From Gigantopelta aegis (taxonomy: Eukaryota > Mollusca > Gastropoda > Neomphalida > Peltospiridae), in the NCBI RefSeq assembly GCF_016097555.1, contig NC_054702.1, forward strand, positions 76,955,249-77,019,248: a DNA stretch of 64,000 nucleotides, read 5' to 3'. Of this stretch, positions 11,742 through 24,347 are shown one piece after another. Within the stretch, counting starts at the first letter, position 1; each line of letters opens with the position of its first letter. The notes under the pieces were generated by a model. That model was not told where the DNA came from. It saw only the letters and a program-made list of their open reading frames with translations, and ran no database searches. The translations under genes and the position numbers were made by a program.

Positions 11742-12519
11742 TTAAAGGGACATTCCTGAGTTTGCTGCATTGTAAGATGTTTCAGACTAATAAAATATTC
11801 CTACGATTAAATTTGTATATTAAATATATTTTCTTGTTTAGAATATCAGTGTCTGTATATTCGATGTCTTTCTGGTCGTTTTAATATTTGTAAGAAGCCC
11901 AATTTGGATTTTGTCTTCAAACAATTTCGTACGTACGAAAAAACAATATTTTAGGAAATAAGATGAAATGTAACCATGTACAAATATTAGAAATACGTTT
12001 ATTATACAATTACTAATATTTTATGCAGAAAAATATATTTGATATGTAACTATAATCGTTAAAAAGTCTCTCTTAGTCGATAACCGGCCTCGGTGGCGTC
12101 GTGGCAGGCCATCGGTCTACAGGCTGGTAGGTACTGGGTTCGGATCCCAGCCGAGGCATGGGATTTTTAATCCAGATACCGACTCCAAACCCTGAGTGAG
12201 TGCTCCGCAAGGCTCATGGGTAGGTGTAAACCACTTGCACTGACCAGTGATCCATAACTGGTTCAACAAAGGCCATGGTTTGTGCTATCCTGCCTGTGGA
12301 AGCGCAAATAAAAGATCCCTTGCTGCCAATCGGAAGAGTAGCCCATGTAGTGGCGACAGCGGGATTCCTCTCAAAATCTGTGTCGTCCTTAACCATATGT
12401 CTGACGCCATATAACCGTAAATAAAATGTGTTGAGTGCGTCGTTAAATAAAACATTTCTTTCTTTCTGTTAGTCGATAACATCTTAAAACGTGTAGCAAA
12501 CTCAGGAATGTCCCTTTAA
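11742..12519. mobile_element. TTAA MITE (family 1), interrupted by a SINE
   Basis: Both ends read TTAAAGGGACATTCCTGAG inward and TTAA is at each border. Inverted similarity continues for about 45 bp. The uninterrupted sister copy is at 15145-15533. The SINE at 12085-12468 accounts for the extra length. Confidence 0.85.
12085..12468 (+). repeat. Full SINE, head A + tail 1, with 12-bp target duplication
   Basis: Head CGGCCTCGGTGGCGTCG carries an A-box-like word and a clear pol III B box, GGTTCGGATCC (12137-12147). The tail ends GTTAAATAAAACATTTC plus a pyrimidine run. TTAGTCGATAAC flanks both sides (12073-12084, 12469-12480). Confidence 0.9.
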
Positions 12520-13830
12520 ACCTTTTTGCTACATGTAGGTTCCTTTTTTTTTTCTTTTTCTTTTCTTTTTCTTTTTTTGTTGTCAGATTAGTTAAAAATT
12601 CTGAATCATGTACACAGCAGCTTTGGTAAGGGGATTGCTAAATGATGAAGACAAGCAAACATTGTTTTATGGAAAACTTGCAAAAATTACAGTCAAGTAT
12701 TTGTGCAATATTAAAAAACAGAAAACAGTGGACCTCAGCTTTTACGGGAGGGTTCGGACGAACCCCCCCCCCCCCCCAAATACGGGCCTGCAAATATTTT
12801 TTTTTCAAAAAGCTTGATGCGTTACTACTTAAATCCTAGGTCTATAGTTTGTACATTCGTGGGCCTAAAGATGAGCTCAGTATTTGAAAATGCATTAACA
12901 ATTTTTAATACTAATTAATATAGCAAATTTTATAACGCCTAATAGCGATCTTTGTTTTACTTTGTTAATTTTACTTAATTTTATATCACTTCACTTCACT
13001 TCATCTCATATCATCTCATCTCATCTCATTTCATCTCATATTACCTCACCTCAGCTCACCAATTCATTTCACTTCAGTGCACTTCACAATTCAACGTTGA
13101 AGCATATCCACCATGGGTCCACTCTCTGACATGGCCAGCGGCTGATTTGGACAAAGAAACTGTGAAACCCTCCAGATAATGATTATATAATATTTTAAAT
13201 TTGTTATATGAAGGTTTTATAGAATATTAGATGAGTAATCCATGAATAGAACTATAACTGTTCAACATTATGTTAATTCATATTATTTGATGTTGGGCGG
13301 TTGTTGTATTTTGTTTTTGTTTTTTTCTTCTTCTTGTTTTGGGGGGTTTTACATACCAAAAAAGTTAATATTATGTTTTTATATTAATTAGCACCTTGTT
13401 GTTGTTGTTGGGGTTTTTTTCTTTTTTCTTTTTTTCTTTTTTTTTGCATACCAAAAAAGTCTATATTATGTTTTTATAATTACCACCTTCATTGCAAATT
13501 CTATTTCTAACAGAAAGCGACTTCAAACTTTTCAGAACAGCCACCAAAGTGAAACCTCCAGGACGTTTTAACATTAAGTGTTTATTCAAGTGGAGCACCT
13601 TGCCATACGTTCAACACACTTTATGGTGGGAGGATCAAGGTTGCGTTGGAGGCACCGGCTAATATTTCACACGTTTCTATGGTTACCAGTAACCTGGAGG
13701 AGGATGTTGATAAAAATAGATATAATAGAAATTCGGCAGGCACCGAGACATTTGCGCGGCAGCTCCGTGGTTATACTGCAGCTAGTTTTGTGAATTCGCA
13801 TAGTTTGAAGAAGTTTACAAACTTTTCAAG

Positions 13831-16800
13831 ATGGCGGGATTTATGTCGGCTTCCATTTGGCTCAAGATTGCCTTAATAACCCTCCTCACCGGGACCCTGC
13901 TTTACGTGATAGGGTTTGCAACGGTGTCGTGGATGACCCTGTGGTCGGCAAGGCAGCACTGGGCTTATGGTCTCTGGGAACAGCGTGCCTGCCACGGCGG
14001 CAGTTGCGGTACTGGGGCAGTCCGGTACAGATACAGCGAAGGTGGGTTCCTCTTGATAAAGTCTCACGTCATACTTCAAAAATACTGATTCAGTGGCAAA
14101 AAGTGAATTGTGCGAAATACATGCGTTGGTCTTCTAAATTTAAAAATTTGTTTTGTATAACGACACCACTAGAGCATATTGATTTACTATTCATTGGCTG
14201 TTGGTTGTCAAACATTTGATACTTCTGACATACAGTCTTAGAAAGGCAGCCCGCTACATTTTTCCATTAGTAGCAAGGAATCTTTTATATGCACTTTCCT
14301 ACAAATAGGACAGCACATACCACGGCCTTTGGTGCATTGTTTGGGACGGAAAAAACCCCAATTAGTGAATGGGTCCACTGAGGTGATTTGATCCTACGAC
14401 GCAAACACCTCAGCCGAGCGCTCGACTGAGCTAGATCTTGTCCCTGCGTTGGCCCCTGGGATATTCTTCTAACTGATGATTTTCATTGGTGTCTTAACTA
14501 GATGAAAATAGCTGCTACTATTATTAGTATTCGTGTTAGTAAACTTTATTATCAAAATATACCGGCCTCGGTGGCGTCGTGGCAGGCCATCGGTCTACAG
14601 GCTGGTAGGTACTGGGTTCGGATCCCAGTCGAGGCATGGAATTTTTAATCCAGATACCGACTCCAAACCCTGAGTGAGTGCTCCGCAAGGCTCAATGGGT
14701 AGGTGTAAACCACTTGCACCGACCAGTGATCCATAACTGGTTCAACAAAGGCCATGGTTTGTGCTATCCTGCCTGTGGGAAGCGCAAATAAAAGATCCCT
14801 TGCTGCCTGTCGTAAAAGAGTAGCCTATGTGGCGACAGCGGGTTTCCTCTAAAAAAATCTGTGTGGTCCTTAACCATATGTCTCACGCCATATAACCGTA
14901 AATAAAACGTGTTGACTGCGTCGTTAAATAAAACACTTTTTTTTATTTTTTTTATTATCAAAATATTGATTTACATGTATACAGTTATAAAAAGTATAGA
15001 CGTTATAACATGGCCATAGCTATAAAACTAATTCAAGTATTTCTAAAGCGTCCTGTTTAATCACGCGGTAGAATTACATGAAGTTAGCCTATTATATTTG
15101 TTGAGGTTTCATTCATAAAGACAACATTTTTAAAAACCTAGACGTTAAAGGGACATTCCTGAGTTTGCTGCATTGTAAGATGTTTCCGACTAATAAAATA
15201 TTTCTACGATTAAACATACATAATAAATATATTTTCTTGTTTAGAATATCAGTGTCTGCATATTCAGTTTGTTTCTGGTCATCTCAATATTTGTTAGAAG
15301 CCCAAACTGGATTTTGTCTTCAAATAATTTTGAACGTACGAACAAATTATTTTTAGAAATAAAATGAAATTTAACCTAGTACAGATATTAGAACGATCAG
15401 AAATACGTTTAATATACAGCCATTAATATTTTACACAGAAAAATACATTTGATATGTAATTACAATCGTTAAAAAGTCTCTGTTAGTCGATAACATCTTA
15501 AAAATTGCAGCAAACTCAGGAATGTCCCTTTAAGTATTATGTGTTCTAAGTTACCTTAAAGGTATTACTATCTATAAACCATCTAGTTCTTGTATAATTT
15601 CCCTACACCAGCCAATTATGTTCCAATAATAATGGCACTTAAGATAAGAAAATGAACCTCAACAATTGAACCATACTACAATTTCACCATTAAATATAGG
15701 TGTCATCTAGTACGCATCAATATCTCTTAGCAATGAATGTCAATAGGAAATACAATTTTAACGCAAAATCAGTGGCGGATCTAAGGGGGGCCTCTGGGGC
15801 CCGCCCCTCCTAAAATTTGCTGGGGGGGGGGGGGGTCCTGGGGTTTTTTTTACGTTGGAGAATCCGAGGAATCGCTTCTTGAACGTTTGGGGCCTTCTGC
15901 CACATGCCACTGGGATCCGCCACTAAGAATTAAAACCAATGCATGTACAATGCAACATGAAGGCATACACCAATATTATCTTGGCAACCAAACAAGTATC
16001 AGTAACACTACCGTCTACCTGAGACCAATATGGGGTATTTTATGTAACAATCTGCATACCAGCCAAGATCATTAGAATGTCTCGATGTTCGTTTTAATGT
16101 AGATTCGTTCTTTAAAAGCTTATGTTTATGTATATATGTGTTGAGTATTTATATTTATATTTATATTTATATATGTGTATATGTTGACAAGCATATTGTT
16201 TATAAAATAAATATTCTAGGCTCCAAACGTTACTAGGAGTCGTAAACACACCTTAGGGCACCAAATAGTCGTGTGCCTAGCACTGTGTGCGCGTGTGTGC
16301 GTGCCCGTTCTTTGTGCGCGTGTGTGTGTTAATGGTGGTGGTAGTGGCAACAGTAGTAGAGTAGTGTTGATGACACTAGTAGCAGTAGTAGCAGCAGTAG
16401 CAGCAGTAGTAGCAGAAGTAGCGGTAGCAGTAGCAGCAGCAGCAGCAGTAGCAGTAGCAGTAGCAGTAGCAGTAGCAGCAGCAGCAGTAGTAGAAGTAGC
16501 AGTAGATGTAGCTGTAGTGTTAGTACTAGTATTAGTAGTAGTGGTGGTGGTGATGGTGGTGGTAACAGCAGTAGTACCAGTATAGCTATGCTCTTGGTAT
16601 AGACTGCAAGTTGCATAGGCCACATTTTAATATGCATCTTATCTCGAGGCAATGTAACCTCAGAAAAAACACAGGTGTGTTACTGCGTGGGCGTTGTGTA
16701 AACAGGGACGGATATCACTGGGAAGATACATACATGTAGTTAATTGAGTAGGCTAATGGTTGCGTAAGCGGTATAAACTAACCACACCATTTTCCACCAA

Positions 16801-18972
16801 TTTGATATTAATTACTAATTAGGTTCATTCTCTTTTATTTCTTATAACTACATCTTAAACAGTAACTGAACTTCACATTTTAAAATGAATTTGTATTATT
16901 ATTATTATTATTATTGTTATTATTATTAATACTATTATAATATTGCCTTCATAAGCCGTTGTTTACTCGCGCGAGCGCCACATTTGGGCAAGCTGATGCA
17001 GGAAACACGACACCCAGTTATCCATTGCCTGTATCATCGCGCGTTTTCCCAGCACACGCTTCGTCGGTGAATCGGCCGAGCTGCTGAGTACAAGAATGTG
17101 TAGTGAGAAAAAAGAAAAAAAAATCTCATTTTGAATTCTCCACCGGCCTCGGTGGTACAGTGGTTTAGCCACCGGTCTTTAGGTTGGTAGTACTGGGTTC
17201 GCATCCCGGTAACGGCTTCCACGCAGAGCGAGTTTTAACTACTCGTGTAAGCCCTAATTTTACCTACTGTCCCGCTGAGGTGTGTATGTGCCCATGACAG
17301 CGTGCTTGAACGTTACATTGGATAGAAGCATGAAAAAAAGTATAAATGATCAGAGTAATACTTGTAGTTTGTTAGAGTTATGAAGGATTCTTCATACTAA
17401 CGTAGATTTTAACATTCACATTTGTAAGCACCAGAAACGGAGAGCAGCATCCAAGCGAATACATGTATAACTGCACCACAGATTTTGAGAGGAAACCCGC
17501 TGTCGCCACTACATGGGCTACTCTTTCCGATTAGCAGCAAGGGATCTTTTATTTGCGCTTCCCACAGGCAGGATAGCACAAACCATGGCCTTTGTTGAAC
17601 CAGTTATGGATCACTGGTCGGTGCAAGTGGTTTACACCTACCCATTGAGCCTTGTGGAGCACTCACTCAGGGTTTGGAGTCAGTATCTGGATTAAAATTC
17701 CCATGCCTCGACTGGGATCCGAACCCAGTACCTACCAGCCTGTAGACCGATGGCCTAACCACTATGCCATCCAGGCCGGTCGTGCCAAGTGCCAAATAAC
17801 TGACATAATAAAGATTACCATATTATGTATATACATCAGTATGAAAAAACGGTCTTTATTTTTAGTACATGCACATGTAGCTTAAAAGGAAAAGTATTGT
17901 AAATTTATAAAAACAATAAGTTTGTTTTGTTTAACGACACTTCTAGAGCACATTGATTTATTAATCACTGGCGTAGGAAGGGGGGGGGGGGGGGGGGGGC
18001 GATATTTTGCTTTATATTTGCTTTATAATAGTTTAAAAGTGTGTAAATATAAAAGTGTGCCCCACACACACACTTTCTGGCACCTTCCTACGCCACTGTT
18101 AATCATCGGCTATTGGATGTCAACCATTTGGTAATTTTGACATACAGTCTAACATCATATTTTGATCACCATAAACGCACAACTGATTATACAACTAGAC
18201 CCACGCTAATATTAAATGAATCTCTTGGTAAATGCACTCAAATCACTTAACTTTGAAATACCTTACAGGGGCAGTATCATGTTCTATATCACTTTCATCA
18301 TGAAGATAAAAGTTTGTTTTGTTTATCGACACCACTAGAGCACATTGATATATAATCATCGGCAATTGGATGTTAAACATTTGGTAATTTTGACTTATAG
18401 TCTTAGAGAGGAAACCCGCTACATGTTTCCATTAGTAGCAAGGGATCTTTTATATACCAGAACACGGCCTTTGATATACCAGTTATGGTGCACTGGCTGG
18501 AGCGAGAAATAGCCCAAATGTACTCACGACGGGGATCGATCCCAGACCGGCTGCGCATCAAGCGAACGCTTTAAAACTGGGCTACGTCTGCCCCCTTATA
18601 AAAAAAAAGACTAAACAATTTATTTTTAATTTTTAAACTTACTTTTTGACGACGCAGACTGGCTTTTGCTCGAATTAATAAAAAAAATGCCCGAATCTGG
18701 ATAACAACATTTATTCATATTAGCATTACTACCAAACAGCTGTATACGGTTGCAAATGAATCACTACGCATTTTTACATGGATTACAACTAATTTTGAGG
18801 GTAGAATGATAGAAATATATGGTTAAAAGGTATCAGGGTAGCACATTTTGAGCGAATATCTGTATAATTTTTGCCCGAATTTGAGGTTTTGCTCCAGCAC
18901 TTGTGGGGCAGTTGCCCTAACAACCCCCCCCCCCCTCCCCCGGCTCGTACGCTTATGCAGACAGACACACAC

Positions 18973-19067
<95 letters not shown>

Positions 19068-21614
19068 TTATTACCATGGTGTGTTAGGTCAGTATCATAA
19101 TTTATATTACTTTATTCAGAATAAACATTTATTATGCGAGCACTGGCTAGACATCATTCAGAATGCTGGATATCTTTCAAATTGACTGTAGCAATATAAT
19201 AGTAAAAACTGCATGGAAAATCTAAAATATTCAAGAAACTGTATGAAAGTTGCATAGATGCGTCTTTCTGTCCTAAGTTTTTATTAATTTTTGTTTTGAA
19301 AGGTAAAAACGTTGAGCATGCTCATACAAATTAAAACTAAATAACTGCATGTACTATCCTGCCATAAGTATTAGTTTTAGAATGTAAAGGTTATAATATA
19401 TCTCAAGCGACATTTCCCTAAGAAATATACATATACAGTGAAATAATTTCATTTATTAGCGAAACAAAATTAATTTCATTGCAAAATCTATAGAACATGA
19501 CGGACAGGTTAGTGTTATACATATATAATATGTTTGCGGAGGCCAAAGTATCTAGCTAGGATAGGAAGGCTGAAAACCAACCAGAAACAAAAGTTGGCAT
19601 ATGATGCCAAGTGAAGAGAAATGTCGACTGCCAAAGTCTGTGCAGCCGTGAGAGAATTTACATCGCTGGCGAAGGACTGGGATCTAGGAGGGGTGGGGTT
19701 GTATTTTTTGTGTGTTTTTTTTAATCAATAGGAGCCTATGTGGCGTAACTTTTTCTGTTTTTAGCCAATACTTCTTGAACTCACCATTAACGTGAATCCA
19801 CCATTAACGCTGAATGGTAACACATTACATTGTTCATGTTATAGAGTTAATTGTGTGAATATTAGACTGTTTAGCGAATTGATTAATGCCTAGTTGTATA
19901 TTACAAATGAATGTAAAAATAATAAAATGTGACATTTGCAACTGTAATAATTCACCTTTAATTGTAAATTGTCTTTTCAGACTGGCAACGTGCAACACAG
20001 GCTCTTGAAGTTCTAGGACTGATCTGTAATCTGCTAGCATTACTCATTCTACTGCTCTACATGTTTGTCGACCAGTGCAGGAGAAGGAACGCTCTAATTG
20101 CAACAATTGTATTCATTTTTGCTGCTGGTTTGTAATTTTGATTATTTATAGATTTCAGAAAAATTTATTTAAAGGCTTTTTTTTTAAGTAACAAAAAAAC
20201 AACAACACCAAAACCACAACCAACATAAATAGTAGCCTAGTAAGAGCTAGTTTAGCAATGATCACGGTATTATGGAATTGTGGTGGAAAGGACCGTTTTT
20301 AAACAACACGCGCGCGCGTGAGCGCTCACGTCCACTTTCGCGCACGCACACACATGGACGTAAATAACATTATACACAACTAAGATTTTCTGAGATCGTT
20401 TTAGGAAGGCAAGTAGATATTTTTGTTGTTGCAGATGGTACAATATATTTTGTGGATGGTTGCAAATTATTTAATGTTGTTATATTTAACACGGTAATTA
20501 TTGTTTTAAGCAAAATGAATTGCAGAACAGCAAGTTGGGAAATTAATAATGTTCAAATAATACTTAACTTTAGATTTTGAGTGTTATGTTTTACCACATT
20601 ATATTTCTGGAACTTGGTACTTGATATTGTATTGGGCTGAATGACGCAGTGTGTCTGTTTCAAAATATGTACTAAGTATGAAGCAACTAAAAATAGGTAT
20701 ATTGTTGAAAAAGTTAATAAGCAATAAGCAAGATTTTATACATGTATTATGCGGTATTGTTAATGGCCGTGTCCACATTTCAAAATGTAACATTTTATTT
20801 CTCCACAAGGTTCCAACTGTTATTTTCTAACTTCTTACCAATTAATAAATAATATGACGAGTGGTGTCTTTGCCTAACTTTTTACTAAGTTGGAAGCAAC
20901 AAAATCTTGTATATTAATTCAAAGTGATTACCAATAAGCAAAATACTGATTGACAGTGATGGCTATATTGAAAAACGAACGCTGTATGCCATTTCACCAC
21001 TTTTCAAAATGGCATACCATGTTATTCTGCATGGTGCCAAATGTCGGTTCCTTTTTTATCAGATAAAACAAGTAATACGTTGGGTGATAACGACGATAAT
21101 TTTCACAAAACGCACATGCTTACCACACTGATATTTTCAAAATGTCATATGGTGCCAAATGTCTATTAATTAACGTTTTGTTAAGCTTGATCAACAAAAA
21201 CTTTTATATTGCTTTGAATGATTAGCATACAGGGTAACGATGGCGGTCTTTTTTCATGTTTGTTACAGATTCTTTTAAGGATCGTTTCCAGTTATTAATG
21301 TTTCACAAGCATACACCGTACTCTGGGTAGAAGGTGGATAATTCCAGCATACACTTTTAATACAAAAACAAAAAATGTCAATAAAAATACTCATTTGATA
21401 AATCAACACTTGTATGTACACTGTTAGAAAGGAGTGGCTAGAAAAATTGTAGTCTACGATTTGTAAAATGTTCACACTTCTGAACGACCTCTGTTATAAA
21501 TATTGTATTGTGGATCGACATATCTATAAAAACGTTTGTCACGTACCAAAGACTATGGAAAAGATAACTCAACAAAAATTAAATATTATATATTTAATAC
21601 AACAAAAAAACACA

Positions 21615-21657
<43 letters not shown>

Positions 21658-22977
21658 CATATATATACACGCACACCAAAACCCCACATTCACTCACCAC
21701 CCATCTCATTCGTCCCAGTCATCCATCAATCCAACCCCATGTTGAAAAAAAAAAAAAAAAAAAAAAAAATCACAGTACTTCAGTTTGTTCTAGAACATTT
21801 TCCGAAATGAAAATTACTTAGCGTTACAAACGTTCCAAATATAAATATCAAAATAGCTCCCGAATTTTATAGAGACAACGTCTCCAATCCACACCACCCT
21901 GGTTGTTCGTATACACCTCCCGATTCCGACCTCATGAATCCAACCTCAGGAAGTCCAATCGCGGGAGACCAATCGCGGGAATCCAATCTCAGGAATTCAA
22001 TCTCGGGAATCCAACTTCGGGAATCCAAACATATGAGTTCACTCATATCAATCTAAGGGTTCGGTCTCCACCCCAACCTCAGTATTCTACACCTGGGACC
22101 ACCCGGTCTTAACACCGTGAGAAATACGAGAGCACCTTCCTCCTTAACGAAAATGATAACTCTGCCCAACACCTAATAATTCTTTCTATTTACACATTTC
22201 CCCGACACAATTAGTACGTGCTTTCCATGAATTTCCCATCCCAATACAATACACCATTTTACCCGTGTCTTCCACTGTTCATCCACACACTGCCCGTGCA
22301 ACATACTACACCACACAACAAAAGTCACGCACACAAATTAAATTCACTTATTTAGAATGCCCGTCAACAAAAGTTATGACAACGTTATACTCATAAAGAT
22401 TGTATTGTGGGTCGACCTATCTTTTAAAACATTAAGCGTTATAAATATTTTACTGTGGGTCGACCTGTTTCAAATGAAAAACATAAGCGTTATTAATATT
22501 GTATTGTGGGTCGACCTATGTTTTTTTTTGTTTTTTTATTAAGCGTTGTAAATATTGTATTGTGGGTCGACCTATGTTTTTAAAACATTAAGCCTTATAA
22601 ATGTTATATTGTGGTCACTTATATTATAACTTTTTTTCTTCTTTTTTTAAACATTGTACTCACTCTCCCATCCCGACCTTTACTGACACCCAATGGCCGA
22701 TGTGTATTTTTGTACTGGGCTGTCTTAAACATTCATTCGTTCACTCTCTCATCTCAAACCTATGTGTTTTTGTGTTTTTTAAATATATGCTATGTAATAA
22801 CTATTGTATTGTATACGTGTTTCAGTGTTCTTCATCGTGGTTGGGATCGCGATATTCGCCATCAAACTGGAGGAGCGCGGCTTCAGCGTCGGCTGGTCCA
22901 TGGGCATCGCCATCGTCGGGGCGATCTTCATGTTCGTGGCAGGCATCATGAGCATCCTCCACTCGCTCGGTCGTTAG
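13831..22977 (+). CDS. Claudin-like four-transmembrane protein, complete, three exons
   Basis: Exons are 13831-14041, 19981-20127 and 22826-22977, with phase-1 junctions and AG/GT borders, encoding 169 residues and ending at TAG. The ATG has a good context (AAG before it, G after). Helix 1 is about residues 9-31. The first outer loop contains W34, W38, G47-L48-W49, C54 and C59, which is the W...GLW...C...C hallmark of the PMP22/EMP/claudin clan. Helices 2-4 are about 80-100, 109-130 and 142-164. A CRRR positive patch follows helix 2, and only a very short tail (SLGR) follows helix 4, so the PDZ-binding tail of vertebrate claudins is missing. Such proteins sit in the plasma membrane, often at cell junctions. 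The exact subfamily (claudin, Clc-like or other invertebrate tetraspan) cannot be settled here. Introns are 5.9 and 2.7 kb and full of repeats. Confidence 0.9.
14138..14447 (-). repeat. SINE, head C + tail 2
   Basis: Tail 2 (TTTGTTTTGTATAACGACA) comes first, the shared centre follows, then head C. Read on the minus strand, head C contains TAGCTCAGTCGAGCGCTC and a GTAGGATCAAAT B box. It lies in claudin-like intron 1, 100 bp after exon 1. Confidence 0.8.
14561..14950 (+). repeat. Full SINE, head A + tail 1, with 16-bp target duplication
   Basis: Nearly the same as the copy at 12085-12468. The exact repeat TTTATTATCAAAATAT flanks it (14545-14560, 14951-14966). The close match between copies and intact duplications suggest a fairly recent burst. 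Confidence 0.9.
15145..15533. mobile_element. TTAA MITE (family 1), uninterrupted copy
   Basis: 389 bp with ends TTAAAGGGACATTCCTGAG and CTCAGGAATGTCCCTTTAA. Closely similar to both halves of the 11742-12519 copy. Confidence 0.9.
15770..15925. mobile_element. CAGTGGCGGATC MITE
   Basis: Ends CAGTGGCGGATC and GATCCGCCACTA are inverted. A poly-G run (15824-15835) lies inside. Flanking 5-mers are AAAAT and AGAAT (four of five match). Confidence 0.65.
16325..16580. repeat. Long GTA/GCA trinucleotide repeat
   Basis: About 250 bp of mixed AGT, AGC and GGT triplets in claudin-like intron 1. Open frames of 100-135 codons on both strands (poly-Val/Ala, poly-Thr, poly-Leu) come from the triplet period and are not genes. 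Confidence 0.9.
17142..17340 (+). repeat. SINE with head A-like tRNA part and a third tail
   Basis: Head CCGGCCTCGGTGGTACAG and B box GGGTTCGCATCCC match head A in layout, but the tail is different (GCTTGAACGTTACATTGG...AAGCATGAAAA). Confidence 0.75.
17481..17781 (-). repeat. SINE, head A, 3' truncated
   Basis: Minus-strand copy of the 12085/14561 type. The minus-strand head reads GGCATAGTGGTTAGGCC (A box) and GGGTTCGGATCCC (B box). The last 70-80 bp of tail 1 are missing. Confidence 0.85.
17918..18160 (-). repeat. SINE tail-2 fragment split by a MITE
   Basis: TTTGTTTTGTTTAACGACAC, then ATTTATTAAT, then after the insertion TTAATCATCGGCTATTGGATG. The head half is absent. Confidence 0.8.
17966..18098. 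mobile_element. CACTGGCGTAGG MITE inserted into a SINE
   Basis: Ends CACTGGCGTAGGAAGG and CCTTCCTACGCCACTG are inverted. Exact TTAAT flanks it (17961-17965, 18099-18103), and the SINE reads through once one copy is removed. It carries a poly-G run at 17978-17999. Confidence 0.85.
18313..18597 (-). repeat. SINE, head B + tail 2
   Basis: Tail 2 (GTTTGTTTTGTTTATCGACA), shared centre and head B (GGGGATCGATCCC, CATCAAGCGAACGC). Confidence 0.85.
18978..19066. repeat. (AG)n microsatellite
   Basis: About 44 uninterrupted AG units, next to a CCCCCGGCTCGTACGC word that looks like the end of another MITE (about 18925-18957). Confidence 0.95.
20660..21330. repeat. Three weak, diverged repeat units in claudin-like intron 2
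   Basis: Shared words recur (ACTAAGT.GGAAGCAAC, ACCAATAAGCAA, TTTCAAAATG, GGTGCCAAATGTC) at about 20668, 20880 and 21180. Similarity is low, so the repeat reading is tentative. Confidence 0.35.
21619..21660. repeat. (AT)n microsatellite
   Basis: Pure TA run followed by TACATACATATATATACACGC, and about 90 bp later a poly-A tract (21745-21768). Confidence 0.95.
21928..22035. repeat. 13-bp tandem repeat (GGGAATCCAATCT-like)
   Basis: About eight variable copies of TCGGGAATCCAAC/T in claudin-like intron 2. Confidence 0.75.
22395..22615. repeat. 50-56 bp minisatellite immediately upstream of claudin-like exon 3
   Basis: Five units start near 22401, 22451, 22500, 22556 and 22606, each with TGTATTGTGGGTCGACCTAT and ATTAAGCGTTATAAAT. 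A lone relative lies at about 21495-21530. Confidence 0.85.
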
Positions 22978-23202
22978 CGGACCCCACCGACATCACTAAC
23001 ACCACGACGTTCACTCGACTACATTGTAAACAGTGGTTATCTCAACTAAACAGAGCATCTCCGTCAAAGTGCTATACATACGCAATTAATTTATTTAAAC
23101 AAAAACACGGGTTTTACCTTTTTCTTTTTGAAAAACAAATTTTCATTTAAAACCTCCACAATTAATGCTAATCTTTCACAATATAATGTAAAAACAAATT
23201 AT

Positions 23203-23245
<43 letters not shown>

Positions 23246-23407
23246 GTTTATTTACACACACGTGTATGTTATGTATGTTTCAGGAATAGAACTAAATTCA
23301 TGAATAGAACAATGCATTGTTTTGTTTCTACATGTTTATTTTAATTGCGTAATTGCCATTCTTTGTATTCAGTATTATTGACTTACTATTTAAATGTTAA
23401 CAACTTT

Positions 23408-23418
23408 AAAAAATAAAG
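23408..23418 (+). terminator. First candidate polyadenylation signal of the claudin-like gene
   Basis: AATAAA lies about 440 bp after the TAG, in AT-rich sequence followed by a T run. A second candidate AATAAA at about 26523 and a third at about 27011 (followed by a GT-rich stretch) would give 3' UTRs of 3.5-4 kb. Only transcript data can choose between them. Confidence 0.35.
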
Positions 23419-24347
23419 AACAGTCGGGCTGTTTTTTTAATTAGTTTACAGTTAACACACAAATAGTGATACAAAAGGCGGAAATGCACTGTTTAGTACC
23501 GTTATCACAGTTAAATGTAATGTCGGGTATCACACAGATGAAGCGCATGTTATTAGAAATGTTTATGGGTGTAATTTGACAGAATGTTAATGAAGTGAAA
23601 CAGCTGGCTCAATCTTCCTTATATGGGGATATATATTATTTAGGACTCATCAGTAATTCAAAAGGTTAAAGCGACCAGAACATGGAATTTGGTCTGAGCA
23701 CACATTGTGTCTAGACTATGGCGAGTGAGATTTATAGGGTGGGTGGACTAGGTTGAGACAAGTTCCGATAGAAAATGTTTTGAGAAAATAATTGCTTGAG
23801 CAGGGGACATGGTAACTAATTAGCGCATGTTTTAATAGCTTTCTTGGAAAGTTCTTTCGGACTGTCTTAAGTAGAATCGATTTTAGATGCTGTAATTATT
23901 TCGACATTTTTACTATATATGCAATAACACGTGGCGTACTTACTTTTTAAGTAAAAAAAGAGTTAAATATGCATACGTGAATTGTGATTCGTTCGGTCTT
24001 ACTATATGGGATAGGAGGATAGAATTGCAATGTCTTGGGGAGGTGGGTGTCACGTGAACGTCGCTACTAAGATCCAAACAGGTTTACCCATCTCATTAAA
24101 AGTACAAAATCGTCGGTATTGTTCTTGAACAAAATATTAATATGAAGAAAAAAAGTTAAAAAAAAAAAAAAAAAAAAATATAACGTTTTGTTAGTCCCAT
24201 TCATCGATAGCATTAATGGACCTATTTTTTCACTTGACATATTGTGTCTTTAAAGTGGGGGGGGGGGGGGGGGGGGGGGGTTTAACGGTCATTCATAAAG
24301 GGGTTGGGTTCTAATGAAACATAACAATAAATGACTGGAAGTATACA

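Larger units (their letters stand above)
9181..13830. other. Divergent intergenic region, SNX5/6 to claudin-like gene
   Basis: Holds SINEs, TGACC repeats, a TTAA MITE and TCATC runs, listed separately. In 12520-13830 I see only short T-rich runs, TCATC/TTCAC microsatellite (about 12980-13080) and presumably the claudin-like 5' UTR and promoter. No TATA box is obvious. Confidence 0.6.

Noticed and set aside
12095-12147. Possible tRNA gene from A and B boxes
   Set aside because: It is the head of a SINE with a target duplication. No cloverleaf is visible, and near-identical copies occur at 14561 and 17481.
16216-16652. Open frames of 100-135 codons (poly-Thr, poly-Val/Ala, poly-Leu)
   Set aside because: They exist on both strands purely because of the GTA/GCA triplet repeat.
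18823-19185. Arg-Glu/Ser-Leu frames of 80-104 codons
   Set aside because: Translation of the (AG)n microsatellite.
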